Origin: Pestalotiopsis fici W106-1 | Lineage: Eukaryota; Ascomycota; Sordariomycetes; Amphisphaeriales; Sporocadaceae | Direction: 5' to 3' | Assembly (NCBI RefSeq): GCF_000516985.1 | Contig: NW_006917096.1 | Location: forward strand, 124,001 to 188,000 | Length of the DNA stretch: 64,000 bases | In this document: positions 34,401-45,574 of the stretch, in pieces | How the letters are laid out: each line of letters opens with the position of its first letter | Position numbering within the stretch: the first letter of the stretch is position 1 | Position numbers and translations under genes: made by a program | The notes under the pieces: model-generated | Seen by the model: the letters and a program-made list of their open reading frames with translations, nothing else | Database searches by the model: none | Told to the model about the DNA's origin: nothing

Positions 34401-35152
34401 GAGGATTCTAGGTGTATTCGGCCCTATGTCTGCTGACGCCATGACCACTGACCACCAACAGTGCTCATATGACATGTAAGTTGTCTCAATTTCCTCCGCT
34501 CAGCCGATTTCTTTATACCCGGGCTCATTCAGATCCTACTTACCTGCAATCGGATGAAGCCATACTCTTTTGTGTGAGGCTTCTACGTTACTGAGTCGAG
34601 TTGATGGGCTACAGGTAGAAGATGCAGTCACCAGTTTTGCTGGGAGTGTTTCTCAAGTTGGTCTGATCATATGACTGTCGGTGGTAGTGTGTACAAGTAT
34701 CAATCACAGTATATTGATCCCGACGACTGGTTCATACTTAATCATTAGAAAAACAAAATCAACTTTTTGTGTCGGCTCTGAAAACCCCTCCTATTGGGGT
34801 TGACCAATAGTTATAGATCCAGACTGCAAATGTGAGTTCTGCTCTCGCAAATTATCAAGTTAGGATGCGTCGAGGCGATCATATTCATCAAGCTGGATGC
34901 CGCCCACGTAGCAAGAGACTGCCTGATAGATAATTCACCGGATGGTGGGTTAAAAAAAAAATGACGTTATGAATGTAGTAACAAAGCTGCTTGGGCTACA
35001 AATTTTTGACGTGGTAGCAGATTTAGTGATAATTTCAGATTGACTAAACGTATGCTGTACTTTTGGAACATAAGTCATGATGTTCTATGAAGGATTGGTT
35101 GGAACACGCTTTAATTCGTGACGCGAAGGAACCACAAACACCGCAAGCTCAG
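34401..35152. other. Intergenic, AT-rich
   Basis: No supported gene; right edge of the accessory region. Confidence 0.4.
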
Positions 35153-35638
35153 CTACAACGCCTTCGAGGTTCTCAGGTGGCATTGCAAGTGTCTACATTC
35201 TTCTGCAGGAGGGATGAAGCCTAGGCTTTCCGAAGCTACCGGCTTATTCTGATCTGCCCAGGCCGTCACGTCGTCGTACAGAAAGTGCCAGGCGGCGAAA
35301 TATTCTTTCGCACGTGGAGTAAGGTGGTGTTGCAATTCGGGTTAAGTACGTTTTGTGGGTTCTGATTCGTCCTGGTATTGGCGTGCCGCTGTCAACCAGC
35401 CAGTTAAATGAATGGTGTCTATAGCCTTCCATATATCTATATTATACCCACCGGGGTAAAGGCGGTTCACACTCGGCAGTTCAACGTGCAGCACGAAGGG
35501 AAAGGCAAAATAGTCATAAGAGTAATTGAGTGATACCCGAGCCGGGAAAAAAGAAATCATGTTTATATGTCTGTCCCCGATCCTGAACAATTCTTGGCCC
35601 ATCCAACCTTTTCTCCTTTCCTTCGCCAGTCCTTTCAT
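35153..35638 (-). pseudogene. Possible broken gene (one in-frame stop)
   Basis: Reading the minus strand from an ATG at 35638 gives 98 codons, a TAA at 35344-35342, then 62 more codons in the same frame to 35153. The joined parts read like protein near the break: NIDIWKAIDTIHLTGWLTAA before it, and AKEYFAAWHFLYDDVTAWAD after it. The 5' part overlaps the promoter of the DUF1996 gene and may not be coding. It could be a remnant exon pair, an intron spanning the stop, or chance. The family is not recognised. Confidence 0.2.
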
Positions 35639-35660
35639 TCTTTAGCAAGGTACTGTCAAC

Positions 35661-37035
35661 ATGTATCGCACTACCCTCATTGCGCTCCTCTCTTCGCTCG
35701 CCGAAGCGGTGCCCCAATTCGGCGGCGGCAGTGGGCTGACGATGCTGCGGTTCGGATGCCCTCAGCTCGTCATTGACCGTCTCGACCCTCTGGTCAACCC
35801 GGGATCCGTCCCCTCGCCGCACGTTCACCAGATCGTCGGAGGAAACGGCTTCAATGCCTCCATGACAACCAGCGATGTGTCCAACACGGCGACTTGCACG
35901 ACCTGCGAGTTCTCCGAGGACTTTTCCAACTACTGGACTGCCAACCTCTACTTCAAGGCTCGCAATGGTACCTACAAGCGAGTACCTCAGCGTGGTGCAG
36001 CGTATGTACGCCAACCAAGGATTTTGACCAAGTGTGCTAACCATCTCCAGCCTTCAATTTGGTGATACCTATAGCAACAAGATGGCCGACGGTGTCCTTG
36101 TATACTATGTTTCTGCCCAGCCAGGGAAGATCACCGCCTTCAAGCCGGCAAGTCCCCTTCAGACCATGGCTACCGTCTTTTACCAATGCTAACTTGTGAC
36201 TCGTAGGGTTTCCGTATGCTCGTCGGTGACCCCAGCCAGCGGTCAAGACCAGACACCTCGCTCAAGAGACAAAACTGCTACCGCTGCTATACCGGCCCCA
36301 ACTTTGGAGGCGATGTATCAGCACCGTGCCAAGATGCAACGTCCGTCACTTATTGCTCTCAATATCCTGGTCACCTATGAGTGCTAATGCATGTTGCAGG
36401 ATCGATACTGAAGCTCTTCCACCAAAGCCCTGCAAGGGAGGTATCCGCTCCAACATTCACTTCCCAACGTAAGTTCAGCCCACTGCGCCGGATACACACT
36501 CTTTCGTTATGCTGACCACCAAAACCTCAGATGCTGGGATGGCAAGAACCTGGACAGCCCCGACCACAAGTCGCACGTAGCCTACCCAACCGGCGGCCCG
36601 GCCACGTTCCTCAGCCTGGGCGGCGAGTGCCCATCCACACACCCAGTCCGAATCCCCCAACTCATGTACGAGGTTGTCTGGGACACGACGCCATTCAACA
36701 ACCCCAACGACTGGCCCACGGACGGCTCGCAGCCCTTTTACCTCAGCACGGGCGACAACACGGGTCTCGGCCAGCACGCCGACTACGTCTTTGGCTGGAA
36801 GGGCGACGCCCTGCAAAAGGCCATGGACACGTCGGGCTGCATGGGCGCCAAGTGTGCCACCCTCAAGACCCAGGCCGTCGACGTTGGCACCAAGTGCAGC
36901 GTCAAGAGGACCGTGGATGAGGACCACGACGGATGTAAGACTTTCCCCTCCAAGCCGGAACAAAGAAAACTCAAGGTGCTGACCAAAAATACAATAGGGA
37001 TCAAGGAACTGCCTGGAATGACCATGCCAATGTAG
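35661..37035 (+). CDS. Secreted DUF1996 protein
   Basis: Six exons, 35661-36001, 36051-36147, 36207-36340, 36400-36468, 36531-36934 and 36998-37035, encode 360 residues. The signal peptide is MYRTTLIALLSSLAEAVP. Family landmarks are RFGCPQLVIDRLDPLVNPG, SPHVHQIVGGNGFNASM, QRGAALQFGDTYSNKMADGV, KGGIRSNIHFPTCWDGKNLD, SPDHKSHVAYP and FLSLGGECPSTHPVRIPQL. DUF1996 (often called WSC or malate-dehydrogenase-like in databases) is a fungal secreted domain without a settled activity; conserved His and Asp residues (HVHQIVGG, WDGKNLDSPDH) suggest metal binding or catalysis. The second intron uses a GC donor (CCG|GCAAGT). No C-terminal WSC domain or GPI anchor is present. Confidence 0.9.
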
Positions 37036-37886
37036 AGCTGGTCACGACTTGGCTGGTTCTGATGTTGTCATTCCTCCGTGTTGTGTGCTCTTGCCGGACT
37101 ATCCCGATTGGTTGACTGTATAAACGTCTCCCGTTTTATCCCCAGATTTCTTTTTGCCCAAGATTGGCGGGTTGTAGACTCCATTTCATATCCTATTGAA
37201 TTAGCCTCAATACATGATTCGCTCGCTAAATTACATTGCTTTGTGATGAAGAGATCCCCTCTCTCAAGCTCGGCAATTGACTCGAGTATTGTGTCGTGCC
37301 GGGTAATTTGACATAATATGATCTTTAGCCGAGTCAGGTGCCATGCTTTTGGCTGATGACTGCTTGCCAAGAGTATCGTATCACTTTGCCATGAACCCTG
37401 CTTCGGCAAGTTGGAATGCCCAGGCTTTGTTGATAATGGAGAACAAATTGGCTGCAAAAGGCAAATGGTGCATCTCCATGAGTACTGTGCAAAGCACTAT
37501 TTGTCTCTCCTTCCTGAGTATTGACTGATAACTGATACAAGTCGGAAATCGATTCCATACCTGTGGAAACCTGCATTTGTGAGCGCAGTTGACCGGATCG
37601 TGGTATAATTATGGAGGAGGGGCCGATGACATATATACTCGTGATTGTATTCGTGTTTAGCTATTTCGCTGTGCATATTTGTGGATTCAATGCCGTCCCA
37701 GAGTGAAAGCCTTGCGCTTTGGTATCCTCCATCTTTTCATTCCATAATTCATAACTCCAACCAAGACTCCCGAGCAACCAATGTAAAATTCGCGAAGAAG
37801 ACATGTTGAGCACCTCCTGTAGGCAGGCAATCCGTCGTGGAGGCCAACAGGCGACGAGCAGCGGATGAAGCTGCAACATTCGTTTG
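37036..37886. other. Intergenic between convergent genes
   Basis: 3' regions of the DUF1996 and POLD4 genes; no supported gene. Confidence 0.45.
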
Positions 37887-38567
37887 TCATAGCGCACCGA
37901 CAGCCGTCGAGTTGAGGATATAATCCATGTGCGCTTGTTCTACGCCCTTTGTACCCTTCTCTTCCTCCTTCATTAGGACGGCAAGCACTTCGACTGGTGG
38001 ATTGAGGCCCAGCTTGTCGGCCCGCTTCCAGCGCTTCATCCGCGAAACGCCCACGCAAGGCTGTCAACCGAGTTAGATCGTTGTTTCTTCTCAAAGTTTC
38101 CAGTACTCTCGGCCTTTGTCGAGGACAACTCTGCGAATTCAAGGGCTGCAACTTACCCCGTATTGGTTGCTCACGTCAAAGTATCGTAGCACCTTCTCCG
38201 CCAACGTCAAATCGCCCTGGTGCACTCTCTTTGCTTTGCGCTCCTTCTCCAGCTTGTTCCAGTAGCCGGTAATTTGCCTGTCGGTGATCTTGGCTGCTCG
38301 AAGCTCGGCCGCTGACTTGTCCTCCTGCTCCTCCAGTGGCTTCTCCACAGCTTCCACCTCGGGCACTTCGACCTTTACGTCGTCATCGTCTACTTTCACC
38401 TCATCCTTGAAGGGCTGCTTGGACAAGGGCGACGCCTTGATTGGTGTGGTTGCGTCCTTCTTGGCTGATTTGGGAACGGGTTTAGTCACCCGGTTGTTGA
38501 ATGACAGCGTTGACTGCTTGCCGCCAGCCTGGGTGGTGGATCTTGTACTACGGCGAGTGGCTGGCAT
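37887..38567 (-). CDS. cdm1: DNA polymerase delta subunit 4
   Basis: Two exons, 38567-38157 and 38060-37887, encode 194 residues. This is the small subunit (human POLD4/p12, fission yeast Cdm1) that stabilises polymerase delta and helps bind PCNA at the replication fork. The conserved C-terminal block is LTLAEKVLRYFDVSNQYG joined to PCVGVSRMKRWKRADKLGL, followed by NPPVEVLAVLMKEE: the F-D-x-x-x-x-Y-G-P-C-x-G-x-x-R-x-x-R-W-x-R-A signature is complete. The N-terminus (ATRRSTRSTTQAGGKQSTLSF) is basic and holds a PIP-box-like QSTLSF. The middle is acidic and low-complexity, normal for fungal copies. The intron falls between YG and PC, which can hide the signature in unspliced searches. Confidence 0.93.
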
Positions 38568-39096
38568 TCTGTACTGTAGTGCACCTGCTAGGACAAATTG
38601 GCAATTCTTCCTTTGCAGAATTTGATGTTTGAATAATGTAATAATTCACTGCAAGAGCTTTAGATGCGACTGTTGATTTGATTTTCTCCTTGGACGAAAT
38701 TTAGTGACTTCTAGCTTCTGGTGTGCCTGAGACTTGTGAGTGCTGGAATGACGTTGAGATCTCACTAAGGGAAGCGCCATAGTTGGAGGGGCAACACGAA
38801 CAAGGTGCCAAAACACGTGACTTTAATTACTTATTTCGTCGCGCCAATAAGTTTCCTGTCTACTGATGGACGATGCTTAGAGCTGATGAAGATGAACGGT
38901 CATTAAGTGATACCTCTTGAGCAATTGCAGGTTTTTATTTTAAGACTACTTTCGAGTTTTGTAGCAATCTTCTCGTGCACTTGGACCAACTGCGTGTGCC
39001 CTTTTGCGCCGATTGCAGTACTCTGGGCCATGCATCAGTCGATCCGATATGGCCTGACACAGGCTATTCGTAGCAGGGGTCATGATTTAGGTAATC
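38568..39096. other. Intergenic
   Basis: POLD4 promoter and SKI8 3' region. I see nothing else. Confidence 0.45.
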
Positions 39097-40288
39097 TTAG
39101 ATGCCAGTGGCCTCGCGGTAGAATGTCAAACTTCTGTTTGCACCGGCCGTGACGAACATTTCGTTCTTGGCCGTCTTGGGCAGCCACTTGACACTCCATA
39201 GTGCCTTGTCCGTCTCGCTATGTGTAGCAACGCATGCGTTCCTGTCAATCGACCATACCTTGACCTTGCCGTCAAGTGAACCGCTGAGAAGATACTCGCC
39301 GGTATCACTCCAGTCAATGCTCGTGATCCAAGCTGCGTGGCCACTGAGGTTGCCCACATGCTCGCCGTGCTTCATGTCGTAGAGAGCGATCAGACTAGCG
39401 TCACCAGCAGCAGCCAGTCGAGTACCAGCAGGGGAGAAGGCAACCGCACGAACGGGCTTAACAAGACCTGGGAATAGTTAGGACAAATGGCCAAAATTCT
39501 TCAGCTTCTGATGATACTTTACCAGGAAGCGAGTATTGAATCTTGCCCGTGTCATTGTTGAACACGTATACTGCACCGCTTTGGTGCCCTGAGGCCGTCC
39601 ACTTGCCATCTCGGCTGAGATCTACGCATAGGCCAAAGGTTCCTGATCCAGCACTTCCCGTCTCGTATTCCTGAATTTTCTTGCCCTCGGGGGTTTCCAG
39701 GCTCCAGACATTAATTCTTCCATCATAAGTCGTGGCAGCGAGGAATGCGCCGTCTTCGCTCAGGGCAATTGCCCAAACCTCGCCAGCCTTCTTGCTCGCG
39801 TTTGCGCCGCTCGTTGTGTTCAGCTCGCCATATGCTTCCCAATCACCAGAACCGGAGGCGGACTGCTGCCATATCTTGACTTCGCCTCCAAAGCCAGCAG
39901 AGGCGGCCACCTTGCCATGCCGCGACACGGCAATGTGGTGGCAACCTAGCTTGTGCGCATTGCTCAGAGACTGCGCGAGCGGGAAGCTCTGGTCTTTCGT
40001 GGAATGGACGTGTAGTGTGGAGGATCCTGAGGCAGACAGCAAGGCGGTCGAAGTTGCCGCGAGGGAGAAGATGTCGGTTATGTGTGCTAAAAAGGTGGGC
40101 GTCAGCTTTTGTCATGAGGACTTCGCAGCCTGGTGCTCGACCAGTGGAACACGGATGGAGGGGCTCGTGGGCGATGATCGGGGAGCGCTGACCATTGTCC
40201 ACGGTGTGCGTGGTGAGATATTGCTTCGACTGATTTGACGGTCAACATGTGCCCGTCGTACTGCAGAAAATAGAATCGTGCTTACCAT
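39097..40288 (-). CDS. SKI8: WD40 protein SKI8 / meiotic recombination protein Rec14
   Basis: Four exons, 40288-40286, 40229-40193, 40086-39523 and 39467-39097, encode 324 residues. Exon 1 contributes only the ATG; exon 2 gives SKQYLTTHTVDN. WD repeats include LLSASGSSTLHVHS, GEVKIWQQ, GRINVWSLETPEGKKIQEY, KWTASGHQSGAVYVFNNDTG, ALYDMKHGEHVGNLSGHAAW and LSGSLDGKVKVWSIDRN, ending ANRSLTFYREATGI. The N-terminal MSKQY and repeat spacing fit Ski8. Known roles are as a subunit of the cytosolic Ski complex feeding the RNA exosome and, in meiosis, as a partner of Spo11 for double-strand breaks. Upstream of exon 2 the reading frame contains a TGA, which supports the ATG-only first exon. Confidence 0.93.
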
Positions 40289-40654
40289 TGTTACCGATCC
40301 ATGCGGTCAGTTTTGTGAAAGTGGTGGTGACTTTGCAGTGATGATGGAAGATGCAAAGCTTTGGTGGGGCCTCAGTTGGTACCCATTGCTAGAGGTTCAA
40401 TTGCATCACTATAAGCTGGCCCTGCATATTAAACATACAAGCCAATCTTCAATGGAACAAGCCAGCATATAAAGCATTCATGAGATCCAATAAGAAGCAG
40501 TAAAATCCAGTATGTCATAATTGTAGTACATTTATACAGTCCTCCGATGGGGGATGGATCTCATTTCTAAACCCAAACGCCTGTGTCATGCGATTCCCAA
40601 ATTTTCTCTTCACACATCTTCCTAATCTTTACAGCCGTGAAATATACCCCTTCC
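40289..40654. other. Intergenic
   Basis: SKI8 promoter and bL32m 3' region; nothing recognised. Confidence 0.45.
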
Positions 40655-41146
40655 TTATGCGGCGGCTCCCGTCTCTGCGGGCTTTGAGGTGTTTGGGAAC
40701 ATGCCCTGGATTTCTACACATATTTAATCAGCATGCGCTTCAAAATGAAAGACCAAAGTATAAATGCGGGACGTACTGCCCATGCATTGCGGGCAAAGCG
40801 TGTGCATCTTCTTGGTGTGGCCACAAGCTGGGCACTTGTTCAATGCAGTCACATCCTTCAACGCCTTTCCAGCCAGGAGCCTATGCCTCTTCTTCATATG
40901 GGAGGTCTTCTTCTTTGGCACCGCCTTCAGGATTCCTTCCCAAATGTCGCCTAGTAAGCCGGGGATGCTCTGCAGTGCCGCCGGGATAGCGATGGCTAGT
41001 GATGGCCACGCAGGATACGAAGACTGGCGCGACTGCTGTGAGAAGAGGAGAGTTGATCTAAAGGAGGATGCGAGGGTTGCCGCAGAGAGTCGAGGCAGTA
41101 TCGACGAGATTGCCGAGGCCATCCGAAGTTGTTGAACGGCAGCCAT
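40655..41146 (-). CDS. MRPL32: Mitochondrial ribosomal protein bL32m
   Basis: Two exons, 41146-40777 and 40713-40655, encode 142 residues. A mitochondrial leader (MAAVQQLRMASAISSILPRL and an arginine-containing helix) precedes the mature domain: AVPKKKTSHMKKRHRLLAGK, then CPACGHTKKMHTLCPQCM, the CxxC...CxxC zinc ribbon of L32. In yeast the mature L32 is released by the m-AAA protease; the long leader here agrees. The last exon supplies the C-terminal tail after the zinc site (IQGMFPNTSKPAETGAAA). Divergent from CDC10. Confidence 0.95.
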
Positions 41147-42008
41147 TGTGAATTATTCGATCGAATCGTGATTGTCCGGGCGCTTTATCTTGCCGTAATA
41201 AGCCGTGATATAGATCAATTTCGCCCTCCTCCTCAGATCAGTGCTGAGACCAGTGTCCGCTTCGCAATGCGCTGCTAGTCGTATATGCGATTGGTGTTGC
41301 TGCTTTCGACGCGCAAAAAAGTCGTCGGCCTTGGTGCCGTTGCTGGTGATAGCTCCAAAAAGTTTCCAACCTTGCACAGACGAATATGGCCAATGCGCTG
41401 CCTCGCTCGTGTCGCTCCAGAGGCAGAGCAGCAAAAGCTCAATCAGCCGACCCTTGTGGATCGATCATCAACTAAACCCCAGACTGGCTAGCGCACAGAC
41501 GTGCACCAGCCAATCACCAGCTAGCAGCCCGCTTTCCCCCTTTTGCTGGACCCCCAACCGCGCCGGCAGCAAGTGCAAAGGGACAGAGTTCAGTGCTGTT
41601 GCCAGTTGCAGGTGGGAAATTACTATGGCAGTGGTAAATTGCTAGCAACCCAGCGGAACCCCCAGGCCACGCCTCCAGTGCAAGCCCAAAGTCCCCTAAA
41701 CTTTCGCTGCCGCGACACTCGTCCTCAAGCTCCAGTCCGGCCTCTAATTCCCCAATACCCAACCTACTACTACTACTTCGATCGACTTTGAATCGTCACG
41801 ACACGAAACGACGCTCGTCAATTCGTTTGCTCGATAGCAATTTACCAGGTCGTCTGCCCTTCTTTTTGCGCGTTCTCTTTCTTCGTCTTCTCGTTCATCG
41901 CCATCAACCAGCCGCTGTCTGTCTCCCTTTCCCACCGGGAAACAAGATCGTCAGGACACTTTCTAGCAACTTCCCACTACTAGTCAACCATACACAAACA
42001 CAGAAGCA
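41147..42008. promoter_or_regulatory. Divergent promoter MRPL32 / CDC10
   Basis: An 862-bp head-to-head gap with a CCAAT box near 41509 (GCCAATCACC) and CT-rich sequence before the septin start codon. Open frames here have no protein character. Confidence 0.45.
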
Positions 42009-43152
42009 ATGGCTGGCGTTTCGGTCTACCCCAACAGCCATGTTGGTTTTGATAGTATCACCTCTCAGATTGAGCGCAAGCTGTTGAAGAGAGGTTTCCA
42101 GTTCAACGTTATCTGCGTTGGTATGTTCGCGTGCACCTCCATGAGCTCCAACATGATTGTTGTGCTACCCACGACTCCCAAACAAACTGCTGACACTCCT
42201 GTGAAAAGGTCAAACTGGTCTGGGCAAGTCGACCCTCATCAACACCATCTTCGCCTCCCACCTGATCGACACCAAGGGTCGTATGCTTCCCGATGAGGCC
42301 ATCCGATCGACCACCGAGATTCACCCCGTCTCCCACGTTATCGAGGAGAACGGCGTGCGCCTCAAGCTTAACATTGTCGACACTCCTGGATATGGTGACC
42401 TGGTCAACAACGACCGTTGCTGGGACCCCATCGTCAAGTACATCAAGGACCAACACTCGGCATACCTGCGCAAGGAACTTACCGCCCAGAGAGAGCGATA
42501 CATTCAGGACACCCGCATTCACTGCTGCTTGTTCTTCATCCAGCCCTCTGGGCACTCGCTGAAGCCCATCGATATTGTCGTCCTGAAGAAGCTCTCCGAC
42601 GTCGTCAACGTCGTCCCCGTCATTGCCAAGGCCGACACCCTGACTCTCGAGGAGAGACAGGCTTTCAAGGAGCGCATCAAGGAGGAGTTTGCTTTCCACA
42701 ACCTGAAGATGTACCCGTACGACAGTGAGGAGCTTGATGATGAGGAGCGTGCTATCAACACGGAAATCAAGGTTTGTATCCCGTCGCAGCTCTGAAAGAT
42801 CCGAATGCTAACCATAGTCCAGAGCCTTGTTCCGTTCGCTGTTGTCGGCTCGGAGAAGTCCATCATTGTCAACGGCAAGCAGGTGCGCGGCCGCCAGAAC
42901 CGCTGGGGTGTCATCAACGTCGAGGACGAGAACCACTGCGAATTCGTCTACCTCCGAAACTTTCTCTTGAGAACCCACCTGCAAGATCTCATCGAGACCA
43001 CGTCGCAGATCCACTACGAGACCTTCCGTGCCAAGCAGCTGCTGGCACTCAAGGAGAGCAGTGCCCAGGGTCACGGCAGCAGGCCCATTTCTCCTTCCGC
43101 CGACCGGGAACTCAGCAGAAACTCTCAGCGCATGACCATGAACGGCTACTAA
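42009..43152 (+). CDS. CDC10: Septin CDC10 (AspD class)
   Basis: Three exons, 42009-42120, 42209-42771 and 42823-43152, encode 334 residues. The N-terminus VGFDSITSQIERKLLKRGFQ is the polybasic membrane-binding helix of the Cdc10 group. GTPase motifs: G1 GQTGLGKST (residues 38-46), G3 DTPGYGD, G4 AKAD. Septin-unique element features are RWGVINVEDENHCEFVYLRN and RTHLQDLIETTSQIHYE. There is no long C-terminal coiled coil, as expected for Cdc10, which ends shortly after the GTPase domain. It polymerises with Cdc3, Cdc11 and Cdc12 classes into filaments at septa and branch sites. Confidence 0.96.
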
Positions 43153-44212
43153 GCGCAGCTGTGTTTCCACGTTCGTGCTTTCAAACGGGTGCAGACAGAC
43201 CATTCTGCTCTCGCCCCCTTTGAAATGCCCTCTTCTACCTTATTTCCAGTTTAATGACGACCAGTACCCTATTGACGCTTTATGCGCAAAGAGACGGCGC
43301 AAAGATACCATATTGCCTCGAGGAAAGCGACAGTTTCTTACGATAGTCGAGGATACCAAAAGGAGTGGAGTGCATAGAGGCTGCTGGAAGGGGATCGCTA
43401 CCTGATATGCCAAAACCATTCAAAGGCCTAATTAAGCGTTTAATGGCTGGCTCGATTCTTATGTTTGTGAGCCTTGTTGCGACATGTATCAATGAGGAAA
43501 AGCAAGCCAGCATCATTTCGTGCCTAGTTGGCAAACTTGACAGTTTTTTTATTTTTCCTTGTAGTATTGGCCGAAGCTCACTTCCATTTTTTTGTATCCA
43601 GTTCTAAAGATTAATTGAGATCACTTTTAAAAAATCACTGTGCGAAATGCTTAGATGCCTCGAGTTGATTTGATAGTTGTCATTTGTCCCGGAAAATCAA
43701 TCGAGTCCCCCATATTATTGGGAAGCATACCTGCTTTCTCAACCTGTGGATGGATTGGCTTGCTTAAGATTCAACGGCAGACCAGCTGCATAAGTCTCGC
43801 GCCAGCGTTCCTTTGCTAATCTACGAAAAATTCATGAGATTCTGACATGAATCAGGCATCATGTACGTTTGAGTGCCAGACTAGGAAATGGTATAGGAAG
43901 ACGAACAATGGGCGGTTTCAAACAGGACAGTATGGGACTAGCATTGCCACATGAGAAGCAGGCGTTTGTACAGAGAATGAACTGTATTGTATAATCGCTG
44001 TCTCTATATGGGAATGAATACCAGATCTTGGCTTTAATGTGATCCTATATTGGGCGCCCGTAATTGTCGTGAGGCCACCCGCTCAATGCTTTGATCATTT
44101 CTTATATGCTCTTTTATCTAGCACTTATGACGAAATCTGACACTTTCACGCGACAGGTCTGGAGTGTTGACTGGACTCTACAAATTTGTAGATAGTACAC
44201 ATGGTGTGACTC
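43153..44212. other. Intergenic between convergent genes
   Basis: 3' regions of CDC10 and GUK1. No supported gene. Confidence 0.45.
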
Positions 44213-44994
44213 TTACGAAGACTTGAAGACGTAGTCCTCCAGCTCCTTGTAAGCCTTCTCGAGGTCGTCGTTGACAATGACAATGTCGTGCACACCGGGG
44301 GTCTTGGCAAACTCGAGCTCGACCTTGGCCTGCTCCAGGCGCTTGGTCACAGCCTCTTCGGTCTCGGTGCCGCGGCCGCGCAGGCGCTTCTCGAGGGCCT
44401 CGAAGGACGGGGGCTGGATGAAGATGTAGCGGGCACCGATGCTGGAGGCCTTGATCTGCTTTACTCCCTGTTGAAAAAATAAAACCAAAATGATTAGCAT
44501 GCATTCCCATACAAGTTGAAAAAGACGGGACCATATGACTGGAGTGCCCTCCTTTCTCGCGATTCTCAGACCAGCGTGCGCAACTCACCTCCATCTCAAT
44601 ATCCAGCACGACAACCTTGCCCTTGGCCGTCTGCTCCTCAATGGTGGCCTTGCTGGTGCCGTAGCGGTTGCTGCCAAACTTGGCGTGCTCGACAAAGCCG
44701 TCCTTGGCAATGAGGTCCTCAAACTCCTGCATGGTGACAAAGTGGTAGTGGACGCCGTCCTCCTCGCCGTCGCGGGGCTTGCGCGTCGTGTGCGACACGG
44801 ACAGCGTAAAGGTCTCGGGGTACGCTGCGAACAGCTTGTTGTACAGCGTGCCCTTGCCGACGCCCGAGGGGCCGGAGATGACGAGGGGTCGGCGGTCGGA
44901 GGGGGCGACTGTTGGCGACAAGGCCGCTTTGTTTAGTATTCATTGTGCTTGGTTATTTGTAGGCGGGAAACAGGAAAGACATACCAGGAGCCAT
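44213..44994 (-). CDS. GUK1: Guanylate kinase
   Basis: Three exons, 44994-44985 (10 nt), 44908-44589 and 44467-44213, encode 194 residues. It phosphorylates GMP to GDP with ATP in the cytosol. The P-loop GPSGVGKGTL is at residues 16-25; the GMP-binding segment is SVSHTTRKPRDGEEDGVHYH; the lid region is GARYIFIQPPSFEALEKRLR; then GRGTETEEAVTKRLEQAK. Length and motifs match eukaryotic GMP kinases. The first exon gives only MAP plus one base; the alternative start MSPTVAPSD arises if the short exon is missed and uses a non-ATG codon, so the 44994 start is preferred. Confidence 0.96.
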
Positions 44995-45511
44995 TGTGCT
45001 TTGGGTGCGGGCAATGTATAGACTTGACAAGGCGAATGAGGTTTTACAGAATAGCCGTCCACTTCCACCGAGGATATTCAGGGACCGGAGGGGCATTTGG
45101 ACGAAAACCGGAGCCTAGAGTCAAACAAAATCCGGCCCTGATCGGGGCGGTCTGAACGGCGTCCCACTTTGGGAGGAGGGGGGCTCTCGTTTTCGGCCAT
45201 GTGTGGGGCAAGTATATGGCAGAATTGTTATCTTCTATATACAGCAGGCGGTAAGAACCTGGGGGTTCATTTGTACCGTTTCTGCTGACTTTGCAATCAA
45301 GAAAGAAATAAGGACAGAGACGGTGCATTTGACCATAATTATTGTGGCACCTGCTCCTCCCATCCCTCGGGCCTACAGGGATTGATGTTCCCGCTCACCA
45401 GCGATTGCCCCTGGATTACTGGAGCACCGCAGAATTGCGATGTTCAACGAACAGACGAATGGTGGACAAGAGGATCACGTTTCAAATTCCCGCAACGGGA
45501 AGGGCGAAGAG

Positions 45512-45574
45512 GGAAAGGATAGGAAAAGGATAGGAAAAGGATGGATGATGAAAAGAGAAAGAGAGGGGGGGGAA
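45512..45574 (+). repeat. Purine-rich imperfect tandem repeat
   Basis: About 60 bp of A and G with three near-repeats of GGATAGGAAAA, then GAAAAGAGAAAGAGAGGGGG. Simple-sequence tract in the GUK1 upstream region. Confidence 0.6.

Noticed and set aside
42109..42699. 196-codon minus-strand open frame
   Set aside because: Antisense to the CDC10 GTPase domain; a result of the biased codon use of the septin.
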